Source of the DNA: Pogostemon cablin
Lineage: Eukaryota > Streptophyta > Magnoliopsida > Lamiales > Lamiaceae
Length of the DNA: 64,000 nt
NCBI GenBank assembly: GCA_023678885.1
Contig: CM043013.1
Coordinates: 16,958,791 to 17,022,790 of the forward strand
Direction of reading: 5' to 3'
The position numbers and the translations under genes were made by a program. How positions within the stretch are numbered: position 1 is the stretch's first letter; each line of letters opens with the position of its first letter. Below the pieces are notes generated by a model. It had not been told where the DNA came from and made no database searches. It worked only from the letters and a program-made list of their open reading frames with translations. This document shows, piece by piece, positions 21,088 to 33,264 of the stretch.

Positions 21088-22894
21088 AACTCCCCAAACT
21101 TAAATTGTTGCTCGTCTCGAGGTAACAAAAAGAATAAAAGAAAAATAGGACGTGACATATGATTATTTTGATTTCAAAAATATTTAGAAAAATAAATTCA
21201 AACCAATAAAGCAAATAAGCATGTGATACATCACAAAAAAAAACATTACTAATTAGAGTATTGCCTTGGTACATGAAAACTCACTAGGATAAGTATATCG
21301 CTCAACACTTAAGTATAAAGGCTTCAAAACACTCAACATGAATTAACTGCGGTGTTTAACCATAGGATTGCCCATTGTCTCAACTCTCCTTTTACTTGTA
21401 GCTAGCAAAATTATAGATCAAAAAGGATTTTGTATTTGGATGTAACGTTGGCTCTTTGGTTAAGGAAGGATAAATATAGGCAATGTGACTCAAAAAGTAG
21501 AGAACTAAAACTGATCAATCACTTCAACTTTCATCCTCTCTTTTCTTTTCAACTCCAACAAATATTATTCACCTCTCCTTTAACTCAAGAGCAACATCAT
21601 ATCTTCATCAATTTTTTCTCTCTTGGGGTACCAGATTTAGGCACTACCCCACACATCCTCCATAGGGTACTAGATTAAGCACTACCCTAGGGTGTTTGAT
21701 TCCATGGAGTACTAGATTAAGCACTACTCCACGAATTTTTCCTTCGATGTATTATCAAACTTCATCACTTTTTCAACACCATTTTTTTTCATTTCCAAAC
21801 TCACTTTCAAACTCAATCAACTCACTTCGACTTGCTATTAATTCTCCACTAAATGTGGGGATTTAAAGGCTAAAAATGATAATCAAAGTGGCTAATTCTC
21901 GTAGGTTGCCAAAGAAAAAGTCTTAAAGGCTCAAAAGGGCTAACTACGGATAAAAATAATTATTTGGTAGGGAATTATTTGGCTAAGTGACTTATAAAAA
22001 TTAAGAATGGCCTTTAATCATTTCCATAATCCACTAGACTATTCTCAAATATTCAAGGAGACTCAGGGCAAGTTCTAGAAACACGTCACAATTAATCAAG
22101 AAACTCTCAAGAATTAATCAATATCATGCATAAGAATGTTCATGATTTTCAAAGGCTCAAAAGCTCACTAGGTATAAAATATTCCAATAACCAAGGCTAT
22201 CTAGCAATTCATAATTTATGTAACAACACAATTTCATCCACTCAATTAATAAAAATTTTCAAATTAAGCATAAAAATACTTTCATCATATACCAAATCAT
22301 GTCACATACCTAAAATTCTATCAGAAGTGTTCAAGTTCATGGAGCAGTCAACATAACAATTACGCTTCTCATATCACAATATTCACCCTCAAGCATAGTA
22401 CAACATGCAGTCACTCAGTTCAGAAGTCAGCTCAAAATTTTAACATACTTACATAGGCTAGCAACCTCCCTCTGCAGTTTCTTCCGCTATCCATATAAAA
22501 AGAATAATTTCAAGAAACCATCCTCCCCCTCCCCAAACTTATTTTTGATAAAATATCAAAATAAGTTTAAAAAAAGTATAGGGATCTTAAAATATAAAAA
22601 TAAAACAAGCATAAAATATGGAGAGAAAATAGAAAACGTACCTTGGCAAACTCTTCTTGCTCCTTTACTCATCATGCTAAAGAAATTTTCAAATAAGCAC
22701 ACGCATCTTCCCAAACTTGCATGGAGTTGCTGCCGCTGGTTATCTTGCTCATATTTGGCAATTTGATATGTATTTCATGGTCCCACAATTCATTTTTATG
22801 AAGATTTTCCCATTCTGAATCTCCACTAAGGCTATGGGCCCCACCAACTACATTGGTACGATATTTTACAACTTCTCCCCAGTAAATGTATGAG

Positions 22895-23810
22895 CAGTGA
22901 TTAGAAAATCGGATCGGACGTCAAACCGGTGGATGTAACGATTCGAGGTTCGAGCGGTCGGACCGGTTCAACCGCGGTTCAAATGGAAAATTTAAATTCA
23001 TCTATTTTTAATTATATTTTAAGTAATTATTAAAGCCAATCATAAAAATAAAATTTGAAAGTAAAGCCTGAGTAAATCCTATTTATAATATGGAGGCCTA
23101 GCATAATTTCTAAGCCATTTAAGCCCACTTAATATTAATTTCAAATGAAATTGAAGTAAAAAAGTAGGGTTTTAGTTGAAAGCCACACTCTTCTCCCCCC
23201 TTTCTCTCAAACTGCGCCGCACTCTTCTCCTCTTTCTCTCTCAAATAGCAAACGGGATCGCGAACTCTCTCTCTCATGCGCCGCACTCTTCTCCCCTCTC
23301 TCTCTCAAACAGCAAACGCGCACACTCACGATCGCCGACTCTCTCGCAAACGGCGGCGCACCCGTGATAGGTGGCACATACTATCTCTCACGAACAGCGG
23401 CTCTCTTTCTCTCTCTCTCATGAACGTCACCTCTTCAATCGACACCTCAAATCGGTGGCTTGGCTCCGAATCTGGGAGAGGGTTTTGTTTTCTTCATTTC
23501 TATTATTCTCCATCTACGAAATTGGGAGTATGTATGTATGCATTGCTGATGCATTGTGAGAGTATGTATGTATGCTGATGCATTGCTTAAAAATTTTGAT
23601 GTTTGAACTTTGAAATTTGAATACAATGTTATTTTAGTAATGAAACCGGCGATCCGACGGTTCTATCGGTTTATCAGTTTTCCAGTTTTAAGCGGTTCAA
23701 ACCGGTTCATCCTGGTTCATTTGAAAAATAGTTTAATAGGGTGTTTCGGACCGGTCTCGGCTTCAGTTCCCAGTTGAACCAGCCAGTCCGGTTCGGTTTT
23801 CAAATCACTG
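22895..23810. mobile_element. hAT-like element nested in the LARD (916 bp)
   Basis: Inverted ends CAGTGATTAGAAAATCGGAT and, on the other strand, CAGTGATTTGAAAACCGAAC. Flanking 8-mers TGTATGAG and CTAATGAG share their last five bases, consistent with an aged 8-bp TSD. Subterminal GGTTCAACCGCGGTTC / AACCGGTTC blocks resemble hAT subterminal repeats. The middle holds CT-rich runs (CTCTCTCTCTCA) and no transposase. Confidence 0.75.
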
Positions 23811-24953
23811 CTAATGAGCACATGAACTTTTCTATTTTCAATCACATGGCCCCACTTGTAACTTAGAATTTTCCAACAATGGGACCACCTTCATTCCCAG
23901 TGCTGCTTATGAATCTATGCATGCACTTATCAAGATGATAACTATCCAGGTGGCCACCAACTCCTCTCATCTTGCAGCATGACGATCTTGAAGCTACTTG
24001 CAGCTGATCTCTTTCACACATGGAGCAAGCGTTCTCAAGGATGTTCACTTAATAGTTCATAATGTTCTTCCCTCTTTCTAGGATGATAACGATCAGTAGG
24101 TAGCTGTTGGAGGGTGACGAGTGACGACCGTGAACGAATGGCTAATGATAGCCGACATCTCTTTTCTCCACATTAATTTGCTCGAATTCATCAGGTGTTT
24201 CTCGTGATCGACCATTGATGCTCATCGAGCATTACTCATTTCTTTCGTAATCTTTCCAGAAGCCCAGCTCGTGATCGAGCAGTGTCGAGCATTATCAATT
24301 CTGCACTCTGTTCTTTTTTTATTCTTCACTAGTTTTCGGTCTCTAGAACTGGCCCACATAATTAAATCACAAGCATAGCAATTCATGGCTTTGATTCCAC
24401 ATGGCTCATGCAATCCTTACAGGACTTGCAGCTGTCGTGTTCTGCTTCTATTTCTGGAAGAATCTGTCATATGGCACAACTCTGTTCAACATTCTGTTCA
24501 TGCTCCAACTTAATTGTTTTTCTCAAAAAGTCTTCCATCACATAATGGACACATTCAATCAGTGCTGATCTGCATATAAAAAATTTCAAAATTGAGACTG
24601 GAGTGGGTAAAATCAAAGACAATCTAAACTAACAAAATTATAAGACGAAAAGCAATAAAGATAGTGTTGAAGTGACTCCCAACAAGCGCTCGTCTTTAAC
24701 ATCTACAAGCCAGATGAAAATCCATAGACTCATCGGAATGGCCATGGATATCTTTCATCCTTGCCATCGTACTCTAAGCGTTGAGCTTCTTCATCAATTG
24801 TGTACTTGTGGCAAGGGATACTCACGTTGGCATTCTTAAAATTTGTCTTTAAATTGCCAACCAAGTTTTCATTCCAACTCATCAACTTCTCAATATTACT
24901 CTACCACTTATCCTTTTTTTTTCAAAAATCCTCAACTCTTTCAACTCATTCTC

Positions 24954-25214
24954 CTAAATTTCGCTCACTTCTCGTGTAAGGAGAAGGAAACGTTGCTTCA
25001 ATTTAGATTTCTCTATTATTGCTTCGTCTCCTTTTAACTCTCTGCATTCATTTAATTCATGCAAGCATTCAAGAAATTCAAGAGAAAGTTCATTAGAAAA
25101 ATTATCAGTAATAGAAGTAGGAAGAGTAAGGAAATTGCTTAAGCATAATTCAAGTGGCTCCTTAGTATAGTCTTGATGAGGTTGAAATGTGCTTCCATCA
25201 TATCTGACTTCCAT
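24954..25214 (-). CDS. Short ORF just inside the 5' LTR of the LARD (unknown)
   Basis: An 86-residue frame starting MEVRYDGSTFQPHQDYTKEP, located where an autonomous element would begin gag. It is acidic and leucine-rich (LSLEFLECLHELNECREL), with no recognised domain and no similarity to the gag at 42991. It could be a conserved leader ORF of this element family or chance. Confidence 0.25.
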   Translation of the reverse strand: MEVRYDGSTFQPHQDYTKEPLELCLSNFLTLPTSITDNFSNELSLEFLECLHELNECRELKGDEAIIEKSKLKQRFLLLTREVSEI

Positions 25215-25328
25215 AGTATATACCTCGAAAAATTTCAAAGTCAGAATATGCTCAAACAAATAAAATAAAAATAAAGCAGTAAAAATCCTAACTAAAAGTG
25301 ATAACAAATAATTTAGGGATCTCCTATT

Positions 25329-25362
25329 TAAACAATCTAATCCCCGGCAATGGTGTCATTTT
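25329..25362 (-). other. Primer binding site of the LARD-like element
   Basis: On the minus strand, after the LTR and a few bases, comes TGACACCATTGCCGGGGA, a mutated form of the TGGCGCCGTTGCCGGGGA tRNA-Asp primer site used by Athila-type elements (compare 43083-43103). Confidence 0.7.
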
Positions 25363-25364
25363 CT

Positions 25365-27012
25365 TGATCGTAATTTTGCTTATATGTTTATAGAGTAAGA
25401 ATACTCTACCGTTATGTATAACGAGTGACCAAGAAATAAAATATCGGACCCAAGGGATTAGAGTTAAATAAAATACACACTAAATAATTATCACCCCTAA
25501 TAATTAAGACATAAAAACCTTTTCAAGAGTTGGGATTAATAGCTAATATTGCAAAAAATAAATATTAAATAAAATAAGTAAAATGAAAGTCATACTCAAT
25601 CACAGGTATTTCAAGAGACAAGAACAAGATAGTTCTAAGAAAATCCAGTTTATCATGTGAAATAAGACAAATAAACAAGTGAATCGAATCATACAGAATT
25701 TTATAGGAATAATCACTTAAGCATGCTAAACCACTCATGGACAAGTAAGATTTAACAGTTTTAAATAACATAAATTCCTATGACTAAATTAATAAGATAA
25801 CCCCCTATTCCCTTTCTAGGTACTAAGGAAATTAAATACCCACAATCCCTTATTCGCTTTATAGGCGATACACATGCAAAATTCCATATAAGTTAGTGCA
25901 AAAGATCTATCCTTTCTAGGTACTAAAGGAATTGGATTAGAACTTCCTTACTATATTTCTTTTTAACAAAGGTCATGCAAAGATAATAAGGTATCCTATA
26001 TTGATGATCAAACAATCAAAGGTTATATTTTGGTCAATCTCCTTCAATTGTCACGAAATAACAAATATAATTATGAAACACATCCAAATATCAATCATAC
26101 ACCAATCAATGATCATATCATGAATATATAATTGACAAGAAAATTAAGAAATATGATCATAAAAGTCTAAAATAAAACTTCAATAAGGAATAAATATTCT
26201 GCAAAAATTATCATCACATATGTCTAAAATCTCAAATCAACATGATAAACTTTCAAACCCTAAAACTATCAAGAGGAAACTAGCCCATGGTGTTGCAAGC
26301 AACAATCATGGTAAAATTGTTCTTACCCATGAGTCTATGAATCAAAAATAGAAAATTAAAGAAAGAAGAAAAACCCTTCGTCCGGCGTGATTCCCCGTCT
26401 TCTCTTTTTGTCTTGATGATCCTCCTCCATTCACCTTCTCAAGTAGTAAATACCGTGACTGAGTATGTATGGATGATGGATGAAAGGTGGGTAAAGGGTA
26501 GAAGGTGGATGGCGGAAGTGGCGTGAGGTTGTGAATATAAATCACACATGGGCTTGGGCCTTCTCGAATAAAAGAAATTTCCACATAACAATTTCTCAGT
26601 TTGATCAACATGGCCCACCACACTCTAATGACGTTGGCATTTTGTTCATGCACACATGAAATTCAACTGGGCCCTACCACTTTAAGGAATTTCTAACCAT
26701 ACACAAGCCTTCAATTTTCAATTAAGCAACAACAACATTAACGGTAAGTGGTAGGTATGTGGCATTTCAGTTGCAATTGTTGGATTCAATAACTCAATAT
26801 CTAACTTGGGCCACCAATTATTTCTCAACTCCTCTCAATTTTGAAAACTATCAATTCACTGTAAAATATGCTTAAAATCTGCAAAATCTCAACAATGCCC
26901 TTCAAGTTATAGAAATTATAAAAATAAGCAATAAATTTCACAAATAATATTAAAATAATGCAATAATTATATGAAAATGACCTGGGAAAAGTACAAATTT
27001 TCGTGCTGAACA
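25365..27012 (-). repeat. 5' LTR of the LARD-like element
   Basis: Plus-strand start TGATCGTAATTTTGCTTATA, end TTTCGTGCTGAACA, followed by the GAGGC duplication. Pairs with 19442-21087. Confidence 0.9.
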
Positions 27013-28898
27013 GAGGCGGCGAGAGAGAGGCGGAGGTCGTCACACTACTAAAAAAATGTGAATTGTTATCAATAATTTAGTATCAAAATAAACGTTTGAT
27101 ACTAAATATAACTATTGGTATCTCTTTTTCTATTTCTGATGCTAATTTAATAGAGTATTATATTTTAGATCAAATACTTATTTTTGTACACCATTTTAAT
27201 TTTGGTATCCGATTATTACGGATACAAATATTATTTTAGTATATAAACATAACACAAATATTCCTATTAGTATTCATTGTATCTGATGCTATACCAATTC
27301 TCTTTTTGCATCACGCATTTTTGATACCAATGCTAAATTGTAATTACTAATTAGTATCATGTTTTAATCCGATGTTATAAGAGCATAATGTTCTTAAATC
27401 TTAATTAATCATTTCACGATCCTTTGGGTTTAGTATCCGTGTTTTCTGATTCCAATGTTTTCAAATTGATTAAATTTTAATATTTTATTTTTAATATTTA
27501 AAATATGATCTCCACGAGTTATTAAATTCATTCCTCTGTATCAGTGAACACTTTTTATCTTTGAAACTTTTGACCACCACCAGCAACCACCGTCTGCCGC
27601 CGTGTGCCACAACTGCCTATCACCGTCTGCCATGAAGCCGCCAGCCAGCAACTCTTTCCACCACCGTCTATCGCATGATAAAAGTAATATTTGAAGAAAC
27701 ACTGAACTCTTGCCCTAATTTTTATAATTTTTGGTAACTGCTTCAAATCCCCTCAATTATTTCATCAAACTGTTTTTGGCATATATATAGATCACTTTGG
27801 AATCTGTAGATCTAGTTTCGAAATGAAGTCGATGCGATTTCTTATCGATTAATCGCTACGGAGAAATATTATTTCTCGCAAATGTCCACTTTGTTCTTCA
27901 GGTAAGTATTCAATGTTTCGATTTGTTTATTTATATTTTGAATTTGTTTGCTGAAGTTTTCATTTTATTGAACTTTTGGAGGAAGAACGAAATGAATTTG
28001 GAGAAAATATCTAAGAAGCAAATTTTAAAGAGATGTGCGGATGAGGAAATTCATTGTGCCTCTGCCTCATGCTGGGTATAATTCACTTTATCAACGCAAT
28101 GTACGAGATGGTTGTTCTTTTGAGTTTTGTTTGTGTTCATGGATTTAGTTGTGATTTGAACACAATTGAAATTTTATATCTTCATTCTAAAGGAGGAGGC
28201 AGTACCATCTAACTGACTTTTTTACAATACGCAGATGACAGTACTCTTAGACAGAGGAGAAGAGCTGTCAAAAGAGAACATTTGGTTATTTTTTCTTTAT
28301 ATTATGCTCTGCATTTAGGCTGAGATGAAAAGTTTCTCATGTGAAATAAGCTCAATACAGTGAGAAGGTTGATTTATGACCTCTTGATTTTACATATGAG
28401 CACTTCAAGGTACCGGCTTGGTTAGTTTGTGTCCATAACATTGACAGTTATATCTGCAAATGTTAATCTTTGCTGATTTTATGATAACTTTCCTGATATT
28501 TACAAGCATGAGATTTGTTCTCTGATAACTTTATGCTCTTAATATAAACCAAGGATCTGACAGTTGGTTTTGTTTTCCTTCCAAACTTTTTAAGCCTTTT
28601 GATGTCCCTTGCCTATATAAGTTTACAAATACACAGAAAATGTGAACATTCAGTCTCCTCTGTGGGTTTGAGATAGCCTATTTCATGATCCAATGGTGTG
28701 TTTTTTTTCCTTTTTAAAAATTTTATATATTGTGATAGGCCATGAAACTCTTACATGCTATAAAAGTTCTATAGTGATCATTTAACTATTGAGATTAAAA
28801 TTTTTGTTTTAGTTACATAAATGGCAAACTAATTTGAATGCATTGACATCCAAATCTTAATTTGTATCCTTTTGTTCACTTAAGTTATCTAGGTAGGG

Positions 28899-28975
28899 TT
28901 GATAGGGATGGTCGCCTAATGATGGTGGTGGTTGGACTATTGGAGCACATTTTCTGTGCATCTTTACAGCTGTGA
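28899..28975 (+). pseudogene. Possible captured CRAL-TRIO/GDAP2-type gene fragment (weak)
   Basis: After an acceptor-like TTATCTAG the plus strand reads VGRVDRDGRLMMVVVG and then, after a small indel, GAHFL. This resembles the VDRDGRPVMVVVG..HFL segment of plant proteins with a CRAL-TRIO domain (macro-domain/GDAP2-like). Only about 20 residues support it, so it is tentative. Confidence 0.33.
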
Positions 28976-29145
28976 GTATTTCACCTCGACATCTTTTTCT
29001 CTTGACATCATTTTCAATATTGCATATATTAAGTAGAGCTTCTTTTATCCAAACATCTGATTTAATTATCTCCATGTATGAGCTTTCTTCCTCTGAACCC
29101 TATCGCTAATTACATATATTAGCTGATCTTTGCTACATAATGTAG

Positions 29146-29744
29146 GAAATATAAGCCCTTCATCCAACCTTTGAATCTCAAAGGTGCTAAATTTATTTTC
29201 ACGAATCATTTAATAACTATTTCTTTCTCTTTAATTTTCTGTGAATAATATTTGATTTTTATTGTTTTTCTGAATTTTCAGGACTTCCTTACAAACATAG
29301 AGCTGTGAATCTTGTCAAAGAAGAGCAGTTCACTCCAGGTGTGTGTAATTTGAAATTTTCTGATACTGACCTTTGACACATGTTTTTTGTTGTTTTTCCA
29401 ATTAGATATTAATTTCTTTGTGATAGGATGTTCCAGGTGAATCTCTGATATGATGAGCAGTTTTCAAGGTGTTATAGATTTTGTATTTGGTATACAGAAT
29501 TTGAAAGATTAAATCCCCTTCACTATATCCCAGTTTTGGTTGATGAAGATTGTTTCAGTCTTTCAGATTCATTTGCAATCTTACTGGTTCGTTAATTACT
29601 CCTACCCCATGCTAAGTTAGTTATTATCCAGTGTTTATTACTAAAAGCAAAGAAAATAATTAATGCAGACAGCGCTTTCCTTCTAGTATTATCCTCAGAA
29701 TGCACTTTTTGCCAGTGGATCCTCAGCTACGAGCAATCAAACTG
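29146..29744 (+). pseudogene. GSTZ: Captured zeta-class glutathione transferase (maleylacetoacetate isomerase) fragment
   Basis: Four exon-like blocks in order: 29146-29183 (ends LNLK), 29282-29338 (GLPYKHRAVNLVKEEQFTP), 29498-29586 (EFERLNPLHYIPVLVD, then LSDSFAILL) and about 29687-29744 (YYPQNALF, then in another frame PVDPQLRAIKL). The first three are bounded by AG and GT signals and join in frame exactly as in plant GSTZ genes (..NLK-G-LPY.., ..SP-EFE..). GSTZ isomerises maleylacetoacetate in tyrosine breakdown. The fragment covers the N-terminal thioredoxin-fold half only; the catalytic Ser-Ser-Cys region upstream is not recognisable, and the fourth block has a frameshift. Not functional as GSTZ, but introns show it was copied as genomic DNA. 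Confidence 0.7.
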
Positions 29745-30754
29745 TAGGTTAATCTTAGTACTGCTCTCATCTTCTCTCATAGAAACTCAATTCATTTATG
29801 CTTCTTAATTTTGTGATTGTCTTTTATTTAGATCATAGCTTAGCTGTATGATTAAGATCTGCTATAGTCACAATGCAACTACTCGTAGACAATGTGGTGT
29901 GTGTGACTTTGAACAGTGCTGATTCTTTAAAATATAATTTATATGAATTCATCAATCTGATTTTTGTTTTATTCGTTCTAGCTTTTTCCCATTTTGTCAT
30001 GTTTAGAGGACCTTCTATCTGATTTAGGTTTTGAATTACTTGTATCTAGGCATATATAAGATAAGGTATAAAAAAATAGTTGTTCTGCCTGAATGTCTTA
30101 GAGATGCAACTTGCTCATAAGGTTGGTAGAAAGACTAGAAAGTTGGATAGGAAATAGTTTGCTAAGGATGTATGTACTGCATTGTTCAGAATCTTAGCCT
30201 AATAAGTGAATTAACTGAGGTTTGCAACTGTTGAAAAGAAAGGAGTGTAGTTCCTTGTATGATGTATATCATATTAGCTTATCTTTCTATACGAATCACA
30301 TGATTAATATCTCTTTCCTAATATTAGCTTCTTTTTTTTAAACCTCTGATTTATATGATACATTTATTTTGTTCTGCTTCAGGTAATTTAGATATTCAAA
30401 GAATTGCTCAAGATAACTAAGGAAAAATTAGTAGAGGAAAAATTTTGTATAAAAAGTTGGCGGACAACCATAGTAGTATTTCATTTTTTTTCTTCTTCTT
30501 GTGAATACTCTTTCTATTACAATTGAATATGATGTATGTCTATAATTATTCGGTTATCTTCAATAAATTGAATTTGTAAATTTGAATATTTTAAAGGTAA
30601 TTATAAAGTACTGTAATAAATGCATGAACTAGGTTTTGGAAATAGGGGTTGTACTTTCATCTCAAAAGTCAAAAGAATATGTATTTTAGTATCAATTGTA
30701 TTTGATACTAGAAGTCATATATGAATGGTATCCGAATTCTGGTACTAATGTATA

Positions 30755-31064
30755 CTCCCTCCGTCCAACAAGTATTTCACATATTGGTGTGCGCGGAGTT
30801 TAAGAAAATTTTGTATTTTTATGTATAAAGTAAGAAAGATAATATATATTTTAGTTGATTTAATGAAAAATGTGTGTAAAGTTGTTGGGAGGTGTGTAAA
30901 GTTGTTGGGAGATGTGAAAAAGTAAGTATTATATTGGGATGTGTGTAAAAAGTGAGTATTGTTATAATGTATTTTTTTACCAAATTTAGTAAAAGTAAAG
31001 TGTGAAATACTTTGAGAGACGAATGAAAAAGGAAAGTGTGAAATACTTTGGGGGACGGAGGGAG
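30755..31064. mobile_element. Stowaway-like MITE nested in the CACTA element (310 bp)
   Basis: CTCCCTCCGTCCAACAAG at the left, TTTGGGGGACGGAGGGAG at the right, TA on both sides (30753-30754 and 31065-31066). Confidence 0.85.
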
Positions 31065-31279
31065 TAATGATTAGTATATATAGCTGCTGATGCAAAGATT
31101 TGATACTAAGTAGGTTCTGATACCAATACCTATATCTTTGGTATCAAATAATTTTTTTTATACAACTCTTTAGCAATGCCCGTATAAGTATCAGAACAAT
31201 AGCGGAGGAAATTATTGATACTAAAGAGTAAGTATTCGTAATCTTTCGATACTAAAAGCCCTTTTTTTTAGTAATGTCA

Positions 31280-32733
31280 TTTTCTCCGCCATTGATTTGC
31301 TGATTGAGAAATTGAAATTAGGGCTAAAGATAAACAGCGAAAATCAAACGCGCTCTCCTTCTAATCTCCATCAAATGTCGAAGAATTCTCATTAATTTGG
31401 AAATGTCTGCAAAAATTCGTTCTTGATTTTGGAATTTGGGAATGGCTGTAATTTTTTTATGAAAACATCGCAGCATTAATTTTGGAATTTGGGAATGGCT
31501 GCAAAATTTTGGAATTTAGAATCCCGTGGTCTTTCTGCTAAAATTGTTAATCTTCTGCCCTTGAGATTCATTACATCCCTTTAATTTCTCCGCTGGCGAG
31601 AGGGACTGGCGAATCAGTATATCCATTTAATTTATCTCTTCGCGTTCTCATCTGAACATCCGCACCTATCTTTCTTGTTATTTGATATTGGGGGAATTTT
31701 CTGAATTCTTGTTATTTTCTAGAGTATTGTTTAGACATGTGAAGTGTGATGGGATTAGTGAATTAGTTAATCTAATTTGGAGAGGGTTGAATTGTTTACC
31801 CACTGTTAGGATCTGTATCTAGACCGTGTGATTGAAGAATGTCAGTCGTCCTGTTTCATGTAATGTTGAAGTTGTCTCTCTGTTTTGATTACCGGTCGTT
31901 CACCTGTTTGTGAAGAGCTACTCTTTTCATTCAGAATCATTTGAGGATGTTATCGATAGTTTTTTATGGTTTCTTGTCCTTAAACTTGCTTTCTTTTCAT
32001 CAAGGTCGTTGACAGCAAACTCATTAAATTTTCTAATGATAGATGTATACACAGTTGGTGCTTTTAGTTCCTCATCTAATATTTGACGCACCGTAGTATG
32101 AATTATGATTTGAAGTTATACAATTCAAGCCTGAGATTGTAAATTCCAATTTTCTGCAAAGTGCTGTGTGCCCTCGTTTCATATTTCTCACTCGATCGTA
32201 AATGAAAGAAACCCTGATCAACAAAATTCTTTGTGGTGTGTACATATGGAAAGTCTTTTGAAACACGTCTACGAGATGGAGATGCCCATTTGGTGTGAGC
32301 TTTTCGACATCAATTTGGCACAAGCAGCCTTGTTGGGAAGATGATCTGCATCCTCAGATTCCAGCAGGGAACATTTTTAAAGGGTTTGCTACATTCCTCA
32401 ACCTTTTCTTAACATTGATTCCTCTTCAATTTTCTTGATTTTAGATTAACGGCACTTGGAATATCAAATTACTATCCATTTATTTGTTTGTGTGTACAAA
32501 TCAAATTAAGATTCCATTTAGATTATTGGATGCCAATGTATAATTATTTAGATAAAATCAAGATTTATGCACTGTGGTTGCATGATTTTTTTTAATGCCT
32601 ATATCAGTGCCAATTTTATGATAATAGGAGTATTATTTGTTATAATAGTCATTATTATTAATATTTTAATATATAATGGTTTTCGTCGCAACATTTACGT
32701 TTGCATTTGAATGATATAATATTTTAATATATA
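31280..32733. other. Spacer without recognised gene
   Basis: Includes a direct repeat of TTTTGGAATTTGGGAATGGC at about 31428 and 31478 with a partial third copy near 31508. The block at 31280-31700 looks like a transcript leader (GC-richer, CTCTCC), but no coding frame follows that I can support. Confidence 0.4.
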
Positions 32734-32951
32734 CTTCATTCCTCTTAAAAGATCTATTTTTTTCATTTTTGTTGTTCAACTCAAAGGGTTTCTTTTTTTT
32801 AACACATAGTTATCATACACACTTACTAATATAATTAAAATATAGTCCTCACACACCCACTAATACAATTACCTATCATATATCAAAAAATAATACTTCT
32901 ACTTAATTCACGTGAAAAAAACAAAAGAAATCCAAAGAGGTTTGGAGGGAG
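32734..32951. mobile_element. Stowaway-like MITE, degenerate
   Basis: CTTCATTCCTCTTAAAAG after TA, CAAAGAGGTTTGGAGGGAG before TA, and the family interior (TTGTTGTTCAACTCAAAGGG, CACTAATACAATTACC). Immediately downstream, 32975-33110 holds a tandem duplication of a GATATATATGGAGATATATTAATTA unit. Confidence 0.6.
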
Positions 32952-33264
32952 TAGTGGCTAATTGTATTAGTATTTTGTTTTGATATATATGGAGATATAT
33001 TAATTATTTTATATGGATTTTATCTCCTAAAAATGAAACTAGTATTTTGTGTAGATATATATGGAGATATATTAATTAGGAGTATTTTGTGGATTCTATC
33101 TACTAAAAAGTGTGAGTTAAATTTGATGGAACGCAAAAAAGAAAAAAAACCTTATTTATAAAAATATTATTTACTTATTTATAAACTTATGGTAGGACTT
33201 ATGGTAGGACTTTTTATAAAAATATTATTTACTAATTTATAATAATAATAATAATAATAATAAT

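Larger units (their letters stand above)
21088..25364 (-). other. Internal region of the LARD-like element, non-coding
   Basis: The purine tract (minus strand AAGTTTGGGGAG) is at 21088-21105. Local repeats of the type TACTAGATTAAGCACTAC occur at about 21628, 21665 and 21705. Internal polyprotein frames are absent; the only frame near the expected gag position is the short one at 24954-25214. Confidence 0.75.
19442..27012 (-). mobile_element. Large non-coding LTR element (LARD-like, Athila-related)
   Basis: Two LTRs of 1646 and 1648 bp, a perfect 5-bp target duplication GAGGC (19437-19441 and 27013-27017), a primer site inside the right LTR and a purine tract inside the left LTR, so the element runs on the minus strand. 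The 4.3-kb interior has no gag, protease or polymerase frame. Parts of it match the untranslated regions of the Athila derivative at 36186-45091: the tract after the left LTR (CTCCCCAAACTTAAATTGTTGCTCGTC), the motif TACCAGATTTAGGCACTACCCC at about 21630, and CCAACAAGCGCTCGTCTTTAAC at about 24683. It therefore looks like an Athila-lineage derivative that lost all coding DNA. A hAT-like element is nested at 22895-23810. Confidence 0.88.
27043..31276. mobile_element. Non-autonomous CACTA transposon with captured host gene fragments
   Basis: Left end CACTACTAAAAAAATG and, read from the other strand, right end CATTACTAAAAAAAAG; both sides carry the 3-bp duplication TCA (27040-27042 and 31277-31279), as for CACTA elements. 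Subterminal regions are full of short GATACTAA / TTAGTATC-type motifs in both orientations (about 27060-27430 and 30670-31260), another CACTA feature. No transposase frame. The interior contains exon-like blocks with splice signals that resemble a zeta-class GST gene and possibly a second gene. Confidence 0.85.
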
